From a virus: a DNA stretch of 64,000 bases. The DNA lies in IMG/VR virus record IMGVR_UViG_3300029267_004179, positions 1-64,000 of that record; one strand, given 5' to 3'. The notes beneath the pieces are model-generated. The model saw only the letters and a list, made by a program, of their open reading frames with translations, was not told the DNA's origin and did no database searches. Positions 32,845 to 42,800 of this stretch are shown here, in pieces (position 1 is the stretch's first letter; every line of letters begins with the position of its first letter). Made by a program: the position numbers and the translations under genes.

Positions 32845-35349
32845 ATGTCTATTATTACAAGCTATCCATTTTCAAATGGTTCTGAATATACTTTTCCTAA
32901 TTCGATAGAGGTGACTGGAGGTAAAGCCCAGCTTGTACTTATAGATAATGCAGGGCAAGTTTTTAATCAACCATTTGATAGCCCAACTGGGTTTACTTTG
33001 GATAGTTCGAAAGCAGAGGTTGTTAATGGTGGGGTATGGCAAAAAGACCAACGACCCGATGCTGGCTTTAGCTTCCGGGCTACCTATAAAAGTTCTATCG
33101 ATGCGGACGTGGGTGACGGCGTGTTGACCGGAACTGGAGTAGGTGGCCCGGTTATAACCGATGGCAAGCTTAATTTGTCAGGAGGGGCAGTTCCTAAATA
33201 TGTTGATTATGATGCTACCTTGAATGCGGATAGTGACCCTTCATTCCAATCCGGTTGTGTAAGGTTCAATGTTACTCCTGATTATACAGGTAGTCCTGCC
33301 GATATTCAGGCGTTCTTTTATATTGCAAACACAGCCGGTTCAAATAATAATGCTGTTGGTTTCTTCCATAGTAATGATGGAAATATTTATTATTCAATTA
33401 GAGATAATGCTGGAGTTTTTATATTTGGAAATATTCTTTTAGGTGCTTGGGCACCCACCTCTGGCGTTGAGTATGAAATGGAGTTCAATTGGTCTATCCA
33501 TCCGACTATTCCAGCACAAACGGAAGTGCGACTTTTTATTGATGGTATTCAATTTGGAGCTACCGGTACTGCTGCTATAGGAACACGTGATACAAACATG
33601 ACCCTTTTACGGATTGGAAATGGTCCGTTGGGTGCTTGGAATACAGATTGTTTTATACGGGATTTTGTTTATTTTCCGGCAGTACAACATGATTCTAATT
33701 ATACTCCTAAGAATAAACATAATGCAAATACACTTACTGCCACCTATACCACCAATGAGGATGGTGTTTATGGCGATGGTGTTCTAACAGGGACTTTAAA
33801 TGGAGCTGCTGCCGTGGTAGGTAATCGTCTTGATCTTACCGGCATGGTTCAAACGGATTATTGTGATTATACTGCCGTTGGAAATGCAGATAGTCAACAA
33901 AGAGGTTGTATCCGATTTAAATTAACGCCGAATTATTCCGGTAGTCCTGCTCAAGACCAATGCTTTTTCAGAATATACGAATTACCAGCTTTTGATGATA
34001 ATGGAATTTGGATTCGTCATCTTGCTGCCGGGAATTTGCATATTAGGATAGAAAATTCAACCGGGGCAAATATAGTCAATAATAATCAAGGTGTTTGGAA
34101 TCCTGTTTCTGGTACTACGTATGAGTTTGAACTTAATTTTGATGTGACTCTTGGCAGAACTCAACTCTTCATTGATGGTGTTCAGTTTGGGGCTACACGA
34201 GCCAATGTAGGAGTAAGGGATCAAGCTACAACCACCGGTTTGAGAATTGGGAATGATGAAGCTTTAGGATATTGGTCTGATTATTACATTGAAGACTTTC
34301 AGTATTTTTATTCACCACAACATATAAAAGACTATACTCCTGCTGTGGCTGCTTTACCTGAGCTTCTTTATGCTGAGTCACTTATACAGCTACCATCATT
34401 TACCTATACAGGACTTGGGGCAATTCAGAACTTTTCAGATATGACATCTACCGAGATTGCAACCCCAAGATATAATTTCAACGGATTTTATTGGAATGGT
34501 TCTGCTTGGGTTTCTTCTAATGGGACTTATGCACAATCAAACGATATTGCTACAATGGCTGCAAATATTTCTTCATTGCCGGGGACTGATACTCCCGTTT
34601 TAAAAATTATTTTTCCTGATGGCAATATATTAAATTCGGTTTCCGATTTAAATCTTGAATATACCGGACAAATATTTTCAACTTCAAATCCAAAAATATA
34701 CCCTAATGAGCTTTTAAATGCAGAAGGGCTTGTTGATTTTGCCGCTACCATAACTGCTGCCGGCGCTGATGATGTTCGATTCACTATATCTGTTGATGGG
34801 GTAGAAATGTGGTGGGCCGGTGCTGCTTGGGCTGCATCAACCGGTTATGCCGATACAAACGATGCCGCAACTATCCTTGCCAATGCAGCCTCTTTTACTC
34901 TTTTGATTGCTGCTGGCGCTCAAATAAGACCGGTTGTTCATCTACATAGTAATGCCGGGGATACAACTCCTGATATTGATCTGCTCACAATCGAATTTGA
35001 TTTTTTGAATCCTCCTGATCCTGATCCGTTGAAGTGCATGATTTCCGGTTATGCTATCGATGCCGGCGGCAATGTCTGTCCGAATGCTGCGTTGGTCTTC
35101 ACACCTTCTGATAGTGGCGTTTTGGATACCAAAAATTACTTTATTACGAAGGATGGGATTAATAATGCAGCTGATGTAAACGGGTATTTTGAGCAGGAAA
35201 TTATTCGACAAGCCGAGTATTATCCAGATGGGATAACAATTAATGTCAGTATAAAACCTACTGGTGGGACAAACCATATAATTGAAAATCTTGTAATTCC
35301 TGATCAAGGAGCGATTGACTTTAATGAGCTTGTCAAAGCAAACAGTTAA
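32845..35349 (+). CDS. Large virion protein with duplicated ConA-like domains
   Basis: An 834-residue protein. Two related jelly-roll domains lie at about 80-290 and 310-500: both open with GDGVLTGT, continue with a GC(V/I)RF segment and the TPxYxGSPA motif, and close with LFIDG(I/V)QFGAT and LRIGN. Two further similar beta domains carry FYWNGSAWVSSNGTYAQSND and MWWAGAAWAASTGYADTND (about 550-700), so they too are a duplication. A C-terminal carboxypeptidase-regulatory-like beta domain (about 730-834) ends it. Likely an adhesin. Confidence 0.8.
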   Translation: MSIITSYPFSNGSEYTFPNSIEVTGGKAQLVLIDNAGQVFNQPFDSPTGFTLDSSKAEVVNGGVWQKDQRPDAGFSFRATYKSSIDADVGDGVLTGTGVGGPVITDGKLNLSGGAVPKYVDYDATLNADSDPSFQSGCVRFNVTPDYTGSPADIQAFFYIANTAGSNNNAVGFFHSNDGNIYYSIRDNAGVFIFGNILLGAWAPTSGVEYEMEFNWSIHPTIPAQTEVRLFIDGIQFGATGTAAIGTRDTNMTLLRIGNGPLGAWNTDCFIRDFVYFPAVQHDSNYTPKNKHNANTLTATYTTNEDGVYGDGVLTGTLNGAAAVVGNRLDLTGMVQTDYCDYTAVGNADSQQRGCIRFKLTPNYSGSPAQDQCFFRIYELPAFDDNGIWIRHLAAGNLHIRIENSTGANIVNNNQGVWNPVSGTTYEFELNFDVTLGRTQLFIDGVQFGATRANVGVRDQATTTGLRIGNDEALGYWSDYYIEDFQYFYSPQHIKDYTPAVAALPELLYAESLIQLPSFTYTGLGAIQNFSDMTSTEIATPRYNFNGFYWNGSAWVSSNGTYAQSNDIATMAANISSLPGTDTPVLKIIFPDGNILNSVSDLNLEYTGQIFSTSNPKIYPNELLNAEGLVDFAATITAAGADDVRFTISVDGVEMWWAGAAWAASTGYADTNDAATILANAASFTLLIAAGAQIRPVVHLHSNAGDTTPDIDLLTIEFDFLNPPDPDPLKCMISGYAIDAGGNVCPNAALVFTPSDSGVLDTKNYFITKDGINNAADVNGYFEQEIIRQAEYYPDGITINVSIKPTGGTNHIIENLVIPDQGAIDFNELVKANS

Positions 35350-35358
35350 GGTGAGGCC

Positions 35359-35880
35359 ATGGCGATTATAGTTGAAGATGGAACAGTAGTAGCAGGAGCA
35401 AATTCATATGTGGATATTCCTTATGTTGATGTTTACACTAACGATCTTGGACTATCATGGACCGGTTCTGCCACCGATAAGGAAAGAGCAATAAAAAGAG
35501 GGATGAGATACCTTGAAGGACTTGTTTGGGAAGGGACAAAAACAAATAGGGACAATCCTCTTGAATGGCCGAGATATGATGTCACCGATAAGAATGGATA
35601 TTGCATTGATAGTGATGTTGTTCCTGAAGTAGTTAAAAAAGCACTTTGTGAAGCATCGGTTCTTGAGCTTGCAACTCCTGGAATCCTCCAGCCGAACATG
35701 GGTAGTGCTGATGGGAAAGAGATTAAACGGGAAAAGGTAGATGTCCTTGAAACAGAATATTTTGAAGGTCAAAAATATGGAAAAAAGGAGACTACTCAGT
35801 TCACGATCATTTTAGACTTGTTAACTGGCTTGCTTTCAAATGAATTTTCCGGTGCTTTTTTTGATGTTGTAAGGACATAG
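35359..35880 (+). CDS. DnaT-like head-tail connector protein
   Basis: A 173-residue protein with the signature start IVEDGTVVAGANSYVDI, then RGMRYLEGL, PLEWPRYDV and VVPEVVKKALCEASVLELA. This is the DnaT-like (gp6-type adaptor) family that forms a ring below the portal. GGTGAGG precedes the ATG. It normally follows the coat gene; here about 16 kb of adhesin genes separates them. Confidence 0.85.
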   Translation: MAIIVEDGTVVAGANSYVDIPYVDVYTNDLGLSWTGSATDKERAIKRGMRYLEGLVWEGTKTNRDNPLEWPRYDVTDKNGYCIDSDVVPEVVKKALCEASVLELATPGILQPNMGSADGKEIKREKVDVLETEYFEGQKYGKKETTQFTIILDLLTGLLSNEFSGAFFDVVRT

Positions 35881-35884
35881 TAAA

Positions 35885-36490
35885 ATGGCCGACTATACAA
35901 GACAAGTTCAAGGTGCCTATGATCTGATCAAAAGAAAGGGTCTCTTGATAGCTGTGAGAAGATATACAGCTTCAACTGGTGGTACTTATAATCCGATCAT
36001 AGATGAGAAGGTAATTTATGAGGCTGAACTTAACGGGGCCGTAGGGATTGGTGATCTTGCTTTAACAATTCAAAATCAAACCGGTGTCTTCCCTGCTACC
36101 GGTGGGGAAATACAAATAGATAATGAGCAGATTAGCTATACAGCTGCTGCTGGAAATGTCTTGGCCGGATTGACAAGAGGAATTAATGGGACTTCTCCTG
36201 CTGCTCATTTAGACTTAGCAAAGGTTTATCTAATTCAAGCAAGGGATATTTATTCTGATTATTCTACATATGCTGTTTTAACAAATTATGAAGACAGGCA
36301 TATAGATGGTACTTTAATTCAGGAAGGGGATTTAAAGGCTTTGATTTCTCCTTTCAATTTGGCTGTTGTTATCAAGGTGACTGATAAGTTGGTTGTGGAT
36401 GGGATTGTATGGAATATTGTCCGTGTTCCAAAAGTAGCACCGGCAGGAATGTCTCAAGTTGTGTTATATAAACTTCAGATTAGATCATAG
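35885..36490 (+). CDS. Head-closure-like protein with inserted beta module
   Basis: A 201-residue protein following the connector, the normal place of the head-closure (stopper) protein. The C-terminal part (DGTLIQEGDLKALISPFNLA, DGIVWNIVRVPKV) matches the closure fold. An inserted segment (about 45-110) ends LAGLTRGINGTSPAAHLD, a module repeated in the tail tube protein. Confidence 0.75.
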   Translation: MADYTRQVQGAYDLIKRKGLLIAVRRYTASTGGTYNPIIDEKVIYEAELNGAVGIGDLALTIQNQTGVFPATGGEIQIDNEQISYTAAAGNVLAGLTRGINGTSPAAHLDLAKVYLIQARDIYSDYSTYAVLTNYEDRHIDGTLIQEGDLKALISPFNLAVVIKVTDKLVVDGIVWNIVRVPKVAPAGMSQVVLYKLQIRS

Positions 36491-36496
36491 AGTTTG

Positions 36497-36573
36497 TTTC
36501 ATTTAAGATTCTACACCTATAAAATAAAAAACTAATACCTATATATAGGGTAAAAATTTTATAGGCCTTAAAA
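36497..36573 (+). promoter_or_regulatory. Recurrent intergenic element, copy B
   Basis: 77 bases identical to the inverse of copy A (18938-19014). It reads rightward and ends 12 bases before the GTG of the tail-completion gene. Dyad features: CCTATAAAAT...ATTTTATAGG outside and CCTATATATAGG inside. Confidence 0.85.
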
Positions 36574-36585
36574 GGGGAATAAGAA

Positions 36586-37077
36586 GTGATTGACCCAAAG
36601 TTAAAAGGTAGAATTACAAGAAATGCAAATCGGTTTTCAAGAAACCTTGAATTGATGGCTTCCTTTGCAGAAAACAATGTGGAGCAAATCATCAGGAAGT
36701 CAGTTATTGATTTATTCGGAAAACTTGTAGAAAGAACACCTGTCGATACCGGTCATGCAAGAGCAAATTGGAATATTGACACCAAATTTGATCCTTCTTT
36801 GGTTACAAGAGTAGTTGCGTCAGATGTAAGAAAGTCAAGAAAAGCAGGAGCGGCAGGTAAATCAAACGAAGTAAAGTCAATTACAGCACAAAAGGCAAGA
36901 GAATTTGAATACAATATCGTGGATCAGGTTATAGTTATTTATAACAATGTCCCTTATATTGAAGCGTTGGAAAACGGCCATAGTAAACAAGCAGCGCAGG
37001 GATTTATAGCAATGACAGTAAAGGAGTTTTCAGATCAGTTTTCAGCGAATGCAAGGCAACTTGCAGGGGAAATATAA
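36586..37077 (+). CDS. Tail completion/neck protein, HK97 gp10-like
   Basis: A 163-residue protein starting at GTG after AAGGGG. It carries the family pattern: ERTPVDTGHARANWNI, then VIVIYNNVPYIEALENGHSKQA and a closing helix (MTVKEFSDQF). It joins head to tail in siphoviruses. First gene after recurrent element B and directly followed by the tail terminator. Confidence 0.85.
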   Translation: MIDPKLKGRITRNANRFSRNLELMASFAENNVEQIIRKSVIDLFGKLVERTPVDTGHARANWNIDTKFDPSLVTRVVASDVRKSRKAGAAGKSNEVKSITAQKAREFEYNIVDQVIVIYNNVPYIEALENGHSKQAAQGFIAMTVKEFSDQFSANARQLAGEI

Positions 37078-37512
37078 ATGAATGTAGAAGATATCAGGGA
37101 AGCTTTCAATGGGTTTTTGAATGCGAATTGGACTAAAACTCCTATAGCATGGCCGAATAGGGATTTTGATATTGAAACTGATTCAAATTCAAAGGGGGAA
37201 TTCATCAGGGCTTTTACAAGACTTGGCAACGCCTATATCGGGGAGATAGGTGAGCGTACTACCGGAGCAGTCGGACATAGGTCAGGAATCTTTATGGTTT
37301 CTGTTTATGTTTTAAAGAATACGGGAACAAAGGTTGCTCTTGGATATGCTAAAGATTTGGAGGACTTGTTTAGAAGGGAAGACTTGAATCTTGTAGTAAA
37401 TGATAACTGCGGTTGTATCATAGATGAACCATACACTTATGAGATGGGGCCGGATGATCAGCACTACGGGGTTATGGTGGTTGTTCCTTTCAGCACGTTC
37501 ACTGGCGATTAA
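37078..37512 (+). CDS. Tail terminator protein
   Basis: A 144-residue protein starting immediately after the neck gene. Features of the DUF4128-like/gpU-type terminator: short N-terminal helices, WPNRDF, IRAFTRLGNAYIGEIGE, GIFMVSVYVLKNTG and DLFRRED. It caps the tail tube. Position between neck and tube genes agrees. Confidence 0.8.
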   Translation: MNVEDIREAFNGFLNANWTKTPIAWPNRDFDIETDSNSKGEFIRAFTRLGNAYIGEIGERTTGAVGHRSGIFMVSVYVLKNTGTKVALGYAKDLEDLFRREDLNLVVNDNCGCIIDEPYTYEMGPDDQHYGVMVVVPFSTFTGD

Positions 37513-37545
37513 CTTTTAACCTATTCTACCCATAGGAGGTACATT

Positions 37546-38940
37546 ATGGCTTCTTGTTCAGACATCGGAATTAGCAGGAAAAAGAAGGTGTTTGCCGTAA
37601 TTGAGAGTACTTGCGGCACACTTGAATTTCCGGCTACTACAGATGCGGTAATCCCTGCCGGTGATGCGATGATAAATCAAGTCCCGGCATTTGTTAACAG
37701 CGAAGAAATTGTTGACAGCCTTGATATTATGGATCAATTCCAGTCTGCAAATCCGCCCGGTACGTGGGAGGTTCCTATGTACTTGAGGCCGGATGCTACT
37801 CTTGGCAATGATCCACAAGGGGATGCCTTTTTTCAATCAATGCAGGGGAGTAAGAACCCTGCAACTACTTGTGCTGTTGATGATGTGGCTGGTGTTGCTA
37901 TCCCGGATACCACCATTGACTTTGACACATTGGCTGGTGGCAACCTGCCCGAAAGGGGAGTTATCACTCTTGGTGCTGAAAACATCCACTATACCGGTAT
38001 CACTTGGACTTCTTCTACTGCTGGAACCATTACTGGATGTACGAGAGGATATAACGGCACCGTGGCTGCGGCCCATCTCGATGGTGCTGCTATTACCCTT
38101 TCATCTGTTTTCTATAAACAAACCACCGATCCACCTGCATTTTCCTTGTGGATTGAATCAGATCATTTTATTCAGGGGCTTTCCGGTGCTACCGTTAACA
38201 CTGCCACACTTGCTATCTCAAATGAAGGTGCTACTATGATTACCTTTTCCGGTGAAGGTATGCAAATGGTATGGGCCGGTACGGATGAGCTTGCTGCAAA
38301 TGCTCTTGCTGCCCAAGCAGATATCGTTGTTGTCGAATCGAAGAAATATTCTCCAGGAGCAAGAATTTACAACTATACTACCGGTGATGATAATGCCGGT
38401 GCTGGCTTTGAAATTCTTTCCATCGACTATACCACCGATACCATCACCATGGGAACAAATGTTCCTGTTGGTGGTTGGACCCTTGCTGATGTTATTAAGG
38501 GTTTTCTACCTGCAGTTACGGAAGTTGGAAGTCCTATTGAATCAAGGTATACCGCAATTGACCTTGACGGTGTTGCCGGTGTTCTGCGGACAACCGACTT
38601 CAACTACTCTGTCCCGAAGCAGTATATCACTGATGAAGTGGGTATCACCTTTCCGCAGTCCTTTGTGCCGGATACACGGGATATAACTTCTTCAATGAAT
38701 ATCTACTTCAGACAGGCCGATGCCGCATATTTTTATGATGGCTTTCAGGGGAATGAAAAGGCTGTCGGGATTGCTTTTGGTGAGCAGACCGGCACCAATC
38801 GGCATTTTGACTTTTATCATCCAAGAGTCAAAATTCAAACCCCTGAAGTCTCTTCTGATGGACCTACCTTGGTGTTGACTATGGGTATGACTGCCCTTGG
38901 CACCAATGGTGAAGATTCTTTAGAGATTGGTGTTCATTAA
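37546..38940 (+). CDS. Major tail tube protein
   Basis: A 464-residue protein after AGGAGGT. N-terminus RKKKVFAVIESTCGTLEFP followed by the AMINQVPAFVNSEEIVDS part is typical of long siphovirus tube proteins. An inserted beta module (about 110-180) ends TGCTRGYNGTVAAAHLDGA, shared with the head-closure protein. The length is large for a tube subunit, consistent with added surface domains. Position before the tail chaperones supports the call. Confidence 0.85.
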   Translation: MASCSDIGISRKKKVFAVIESTCGTLEFPATTDAVIPAGDAMINQVPAFVNSEEIVDSLDIMDQFQSANPPGTWEVPMYLRPDATLGNDPQGDAFFQSMQGSKNPATTCAVDDVAGVAIPDTTIDFDTLAGGNLPERGVITLGAENIHYTGITWTSSTAGTITGCTRGYNGTVAAAHLDGAAITLSSVFYKQTTDPPAFSLWIESDHFIQGLSGATVNTATLAISNEGATMITFSGEGMQMVWAGTDELAANALAAQADIVVVESKKYSPGARIYNYTTGDDNAGAGFEILSIDYTTDTITMGTNVPVGGWTLADVIKGFLPAVTEVGSPIESRYTAIDLDGVAGVLRTTDFNYSVPKQYITDEVGITFPQSFVPDTRDITSSMNIYFRQADAAYFYDGFQGNEKAVGIAFGEQTGTNRHFDFYHPRVKIQTPEVSSDGPTLVLTMGMTALGTNGEDSLEIGVH

Positions 38941-38946
38941 TCGTTG

Positions 38947-39047
38947 GTCCTACACTACCCTCTATGTTTAGGACAAGGTAGTTCTTGATGGTGGATAGGC
39001 TTGATATCAGCTGATAAAGCAGGGCTTCCCGACCTGCTTTCCACCAT
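38947..39047 (+). promoter_or_regulatory. Structured leader between tail tube and chaperone genes
   Basis: ACTACC (38954-38959) pairs with GGTAGT (38977-38982), and GTCCTA (38947-38952) with TAGGAC (38969-38974); the two are interleaved, so they are alternatives or a pseudoknot. Further on, AAAGCAGG/CCTGCTTT (39016-39040) is nested in ATGGTGG/CCACCAT (38988-39047). Confidence 0.55.
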
Positions 39048-39087
39048 TATCTTTATTAATCGGGACAGCAAAAAAGGAGAACGGGAA

Positions 39088-39525
39088 ATGGCATTTAAAA
39101 TTAATGTTGAAGCGGAAATTAACAAGATAGTTCTGCGGGGTAAAAAAGGTGAAAAGATCGCATCTTTTGATGTTAAACTGCTCCAACCTGCCGAATTTGA
39201 AAAAATTATCAAGAAACATCAAGATTATATCTGGGATTCACCTACCAGAAGGGCAAAAAAGGAAAGGTTCACCGAGCCTAATTTTTCAGCAATTTCCGAA
39301 GATCGATTTTGTAAACTGATTATTGATTGGCAAGGAATTGTTGGTCCTGATGGCAAAGAATTTCCTTGCACAGAGGAAAACAAAAAGATAGTTTATCAAA
39401 ACAACCCTGCTTTGGTTGAGTGGTTTTTCAGTCAAATAGAAGAGTTAACCACCTTGCAAGTTGATAAGCTTAAAGGAGAGGAAAAAAACTCAGGGAATGG
39501 GCCGAATGGAGAGAAAGAAAAGTAG
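39088..39525 (+). CDS. Tail assembly chaperone, short form (gpG-like)
   Basis: A 145-residue acidic/basic protein; AAAAGGAGAA selects ATG 39088 over an in-frame codon at 39001. It lies between tail tube and tape measure like lambda G and binds the tape measure during tail assembly. The sequence (VKLLQPAEFEKIIKKH, QIEELTTLQVDKLKG) is mostly helical. Near its end is a slippery A AAA AAC at 39483-39489. Confidence 0.8.
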   Translation: MAFKINVEAEINKIVLRGKKGEKIASFDVKLLQPAEFEKIIKKHQDYIWDSPTRRAKKERFTEPNFSAISEDRFCKLIIDWQGIVGPDGKEFPCTEENKKIVYQNNPALVEWFFSQIEELTTLQVDKLKGEEKNSGNGPNGEKEK

Positions 39526-39899
39526 TCAATTGTGAGGATTGTGAACTTTTGTATAAAGGTGAGCCACCATGCGAAGAATGCGACAAACCAGAACTTCTAC
39601 CGGAGAATTATCAAGCATGGCAACTATGGAATCTTGCTTCTTTACATGGCCGGCCACCTTCTTTTTCAGGCATTCACCCAATATCCCATAGTGAATTAAT
39701 AAGTATCTGTGAAACACATGATGTAGGCAAGGAAATATACGACAAAATTTTAATTATTGAAAGTGTTGAGTTACCTTTAATTAGAAAAAAACAAGAAGAC
39801 GAAGCTGAAAAAAGAAAAAAGCATTTGGCTGCTAAAAGGCCGCCAACTACCAGGGGCAGAAGGTCATTCACTCCAAAAAGACCTATCAGGAGAAGGTAA
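39088..39899 (+). CDS. Tail assembly chaperone, frameshifted long form (gpGT-like)
   Basis: A -1 shift at A AAA AAC (39483-39489) joins the first 134 codons to the frame ending at 39899, giving about 270 residues. The joined reading LKGEEKKLREWAEWRERK continues into CEDC, then CEECDKPELLPENYQAWQLWN, a Cys-rich zinc-type segment found in the long form of such chaperones. The downstream frame has no good start or ribosome site of its own, which supports frameshifting. The basic tail is RRSFTPKRPIRRR. It ends in TAATG with the tape measure. Confidence 0.85.
39483..39489 (+). promoter_or_regulatory. Programmed -1 ribosomal slippery site
   Basis: Heptamer A AAA AAC, in the phase X XXY YYZ relative to the upstream gene (codons GAA AAA AAC). 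The -1 frame is open from here to 39899. Confidence 0.8.
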
Positions 39900-42800
39900 T
39901 GTTTGCCGGTTATAAAATAGAAGTTGATACCAAGACTGCCAATATTGCTACCGCAAAATTAAGGAACAATCTTAAAGGTGTTGGTGGGCAAGCTAAAATC
40001 AGCGAAAAGGAAATGAGACGCCTTGAGTCAAGAATGAAAAAGGGTCTTGGTGCTGGTAAAGCTGCAAAGGATATGGAGTCATTGGCAAGAGCTACCAAAA
40101 TGACCCGCCTTGAAGTTGCCCGTTTTCAAGCAAAGGTAGGAAATTATTCCGGTGCTTTGGCTACTCTTTCTGGCGGTGCCAAAAAAGCCTATAATTCTTT
40201 GTTCAGTTTGAAAACTATGTTTGCATCTATGGGTGCTGCTATGGCTACCGGCGCAATCATCACTGCCGGTAAGAACTTCGAACAAACAATGGCGATAGTT
40301 CGAGGTGTCACTGGCGCTACCATAGAAGAGTTTGATGAGTTGTCTGCTGCTGCCCGCAGAATGGGTGAACAAACAGAATGGTCTGCAACACAAGCTGGTG
40401 ATTCACTTCGATTTCTTGCTATGGCCGGTTTTACCGTACAAGAAGCAATCACTGCCCTTCCATCTACCCTTAATCTTGCTACTGCTGGAAACCTTGAGCT
40501 TGGCCGTGCTGCCGATATTGCATCTAATGCTATGACTGCATTAGGGCTTTCTGCGGAAGACCTTTCAAGAGTTAATGATGTCTTTGTCGCTACAGCTACC
40601 AGAAGTAATTCAACTGTTGAAATGCTTGCTGAATCCTTTAAATATGTTGCGCCTACCGCAAAAGCACTGGGTTATGAAGTTGAAGAGCTTAATGCTTATC
40701 TTGGAAAGTTGCATGATGCTGGCATTCAAGGTTCTATGGCAGGTACACAATTAAATCAAGCTATGCTAAGAACTCATAAAGTCTTTAAGAAGCTTGGTAT
40801 AGATGGTGAAGGAAAGAGTTTGCTTGATGCTCTTGAGGCAATGAAAGAGGCACAATGGGGTGTCAACGAAGTAATGGGGGTCTTCGCCGGTCGTGGTGGC
40901 AGGGCTATCCTTACATTGATGGATATGACCGATGGTATTAATAGTTTAACAGAAGCAAATAAAAACTCTGCCGGGGAAGCAAAACGACTTGCAGATATAA
41001 TGCGGGATACTGTTCACGGTAGTTTTAAAAGGGTCGCTTCTGTTATTGAATCGGTAATGCTTGATATATTTGAAGAGTATAAAGGTAGCTTAAAAGAACT
41101 TTTACAAGATACTGCCGAATGGATAGAACAAAACAAGACTGGCCTTGTTGGGTTTGTGACTGCTCTTGGAGAAGGGGCAAAAACAGCTACTGATTCTCTT
41201 GCAGCTATTGGTGGTTCTCTTGATGCTATCAGAAAGAGTTCTGGTTTTATTGGAGATTCATTTTCCGACCATCCTGAAATCTTGACCTTTGGCATGATGG
41301 GTCTTTTCCTTTTTGGAGTTCAAGGCGGTGCTGTTGTAGGCACACTTGCAATGGTTGTTAATTATTTGAATGATGCCTCCAAAATGGCTGGAATGATAGC
41401 CGGTGGTGCTGTTGATTTTTCTACTTTTATGGATAGTAATAATAAGGATATGAAGGAGTTAATTGTGGCATTTGAAAGGGGCGGCAATGCCGGTGTTGAA
41501 TTTGTAGAAAAGCAGAGAAGAATCAAGGAACTTCAAATTTATTACGCTGACTTAAGAACAGAACTTAAGAAGACAACTGATATGCAAGATAGTTGGAGAG
41601 GAAGTTTTGTCAGTTCTTTTTATACAAAAGGTGACGACCCATATTCAAAGGAACTTGAAAAGACAAAAACAAAGATAATAGAAGTTAAGGCTGAGTTGGG
41701 TTTACTTCAAGCTCAGTCTGAAAATTATATAGATGTTTGGCAACATAAAGCTCAAGATATTTCAGCCCCATTAAGAAAACAAACAACTGAAACACTTCTT
41801 GCTTCTAAAGCAATGAAAGCATATAATGACAGTATTTATGCAATGAGGGGTAAACAAGAAGTAGTACCGGCAGACAACAGTAAATCTTTGGCTAAAATGG
41901 AAAAATATATCGAGGAAGTAAAAACCTTAAATATGTCCGCAAGGGAAGCGGATTTATATGATCAACAAAAGTGGTATGAAGAAAGACTCACTCATTTTGA
42001 AAAGTACGGTGGTGACATTGAAGCTCTTAACAAAGCAAACAACAAAACTATATCTGAAATAAATAAGAAGTACAGAAAAGACGCAATCAATGCTGATAAA
42101 AAAGCTTATGATAAACGCCTCAAGGCGATGGAAGATTATAAAAAGGGAATTCAGTCATATGCTGATGATTGGGCAGATATAAACAAAGAACTTGCGGTAG
42201 GTTTTGCTATTTCCCCCGAAGCAAACGAAGAAAGAACTGATTTTATGGAAGTGCAAAACGAATGGGACAGTATCACAGTTGATATTGAAAATGCAGCAAA
42301 AGAAGCAAGAGAAATCTGGAGGGATGCCTCTGAAGATATATCGGAAGACCTGTCTGATGCTTTCGGTAGTTTTATTGATGGGACTTATGATTCATGGGAT
42401 GATCTTGTTGACCATATGATGTCTACCTTTCAAGGTGCTGCTACTGAAATAGCAAATAAACAAATTAAAATGCTCTTTACTGATCCTGGCGGTGAAGAAA
42501 TAAAAATGACTGAGATGGAAAAGTATGCTGCTGGTGGAGGTGCCATTGCTTCTGCATTTCAGGCTTATCAAAGTGCAAAACAAGGACAGGCAGGTGCAGC
42601 TATAGCTCAAGGCGTAGGTGCAGCATTGATGGCCTATGCTGCGGCGTCTGGGAGTGCCTATGTTATGATGGCGGCGGCAGTGGTGTCTGCTTTGGGTGGT
42701 CTTTTTGGTTCTCCTTCAGGTGGTGGTGGAATGAGACAATGGCAAGTAAGATATGATCCTTATAGGAGAATGACAGATGAAGAGCTTGCCATAGCGAAGA

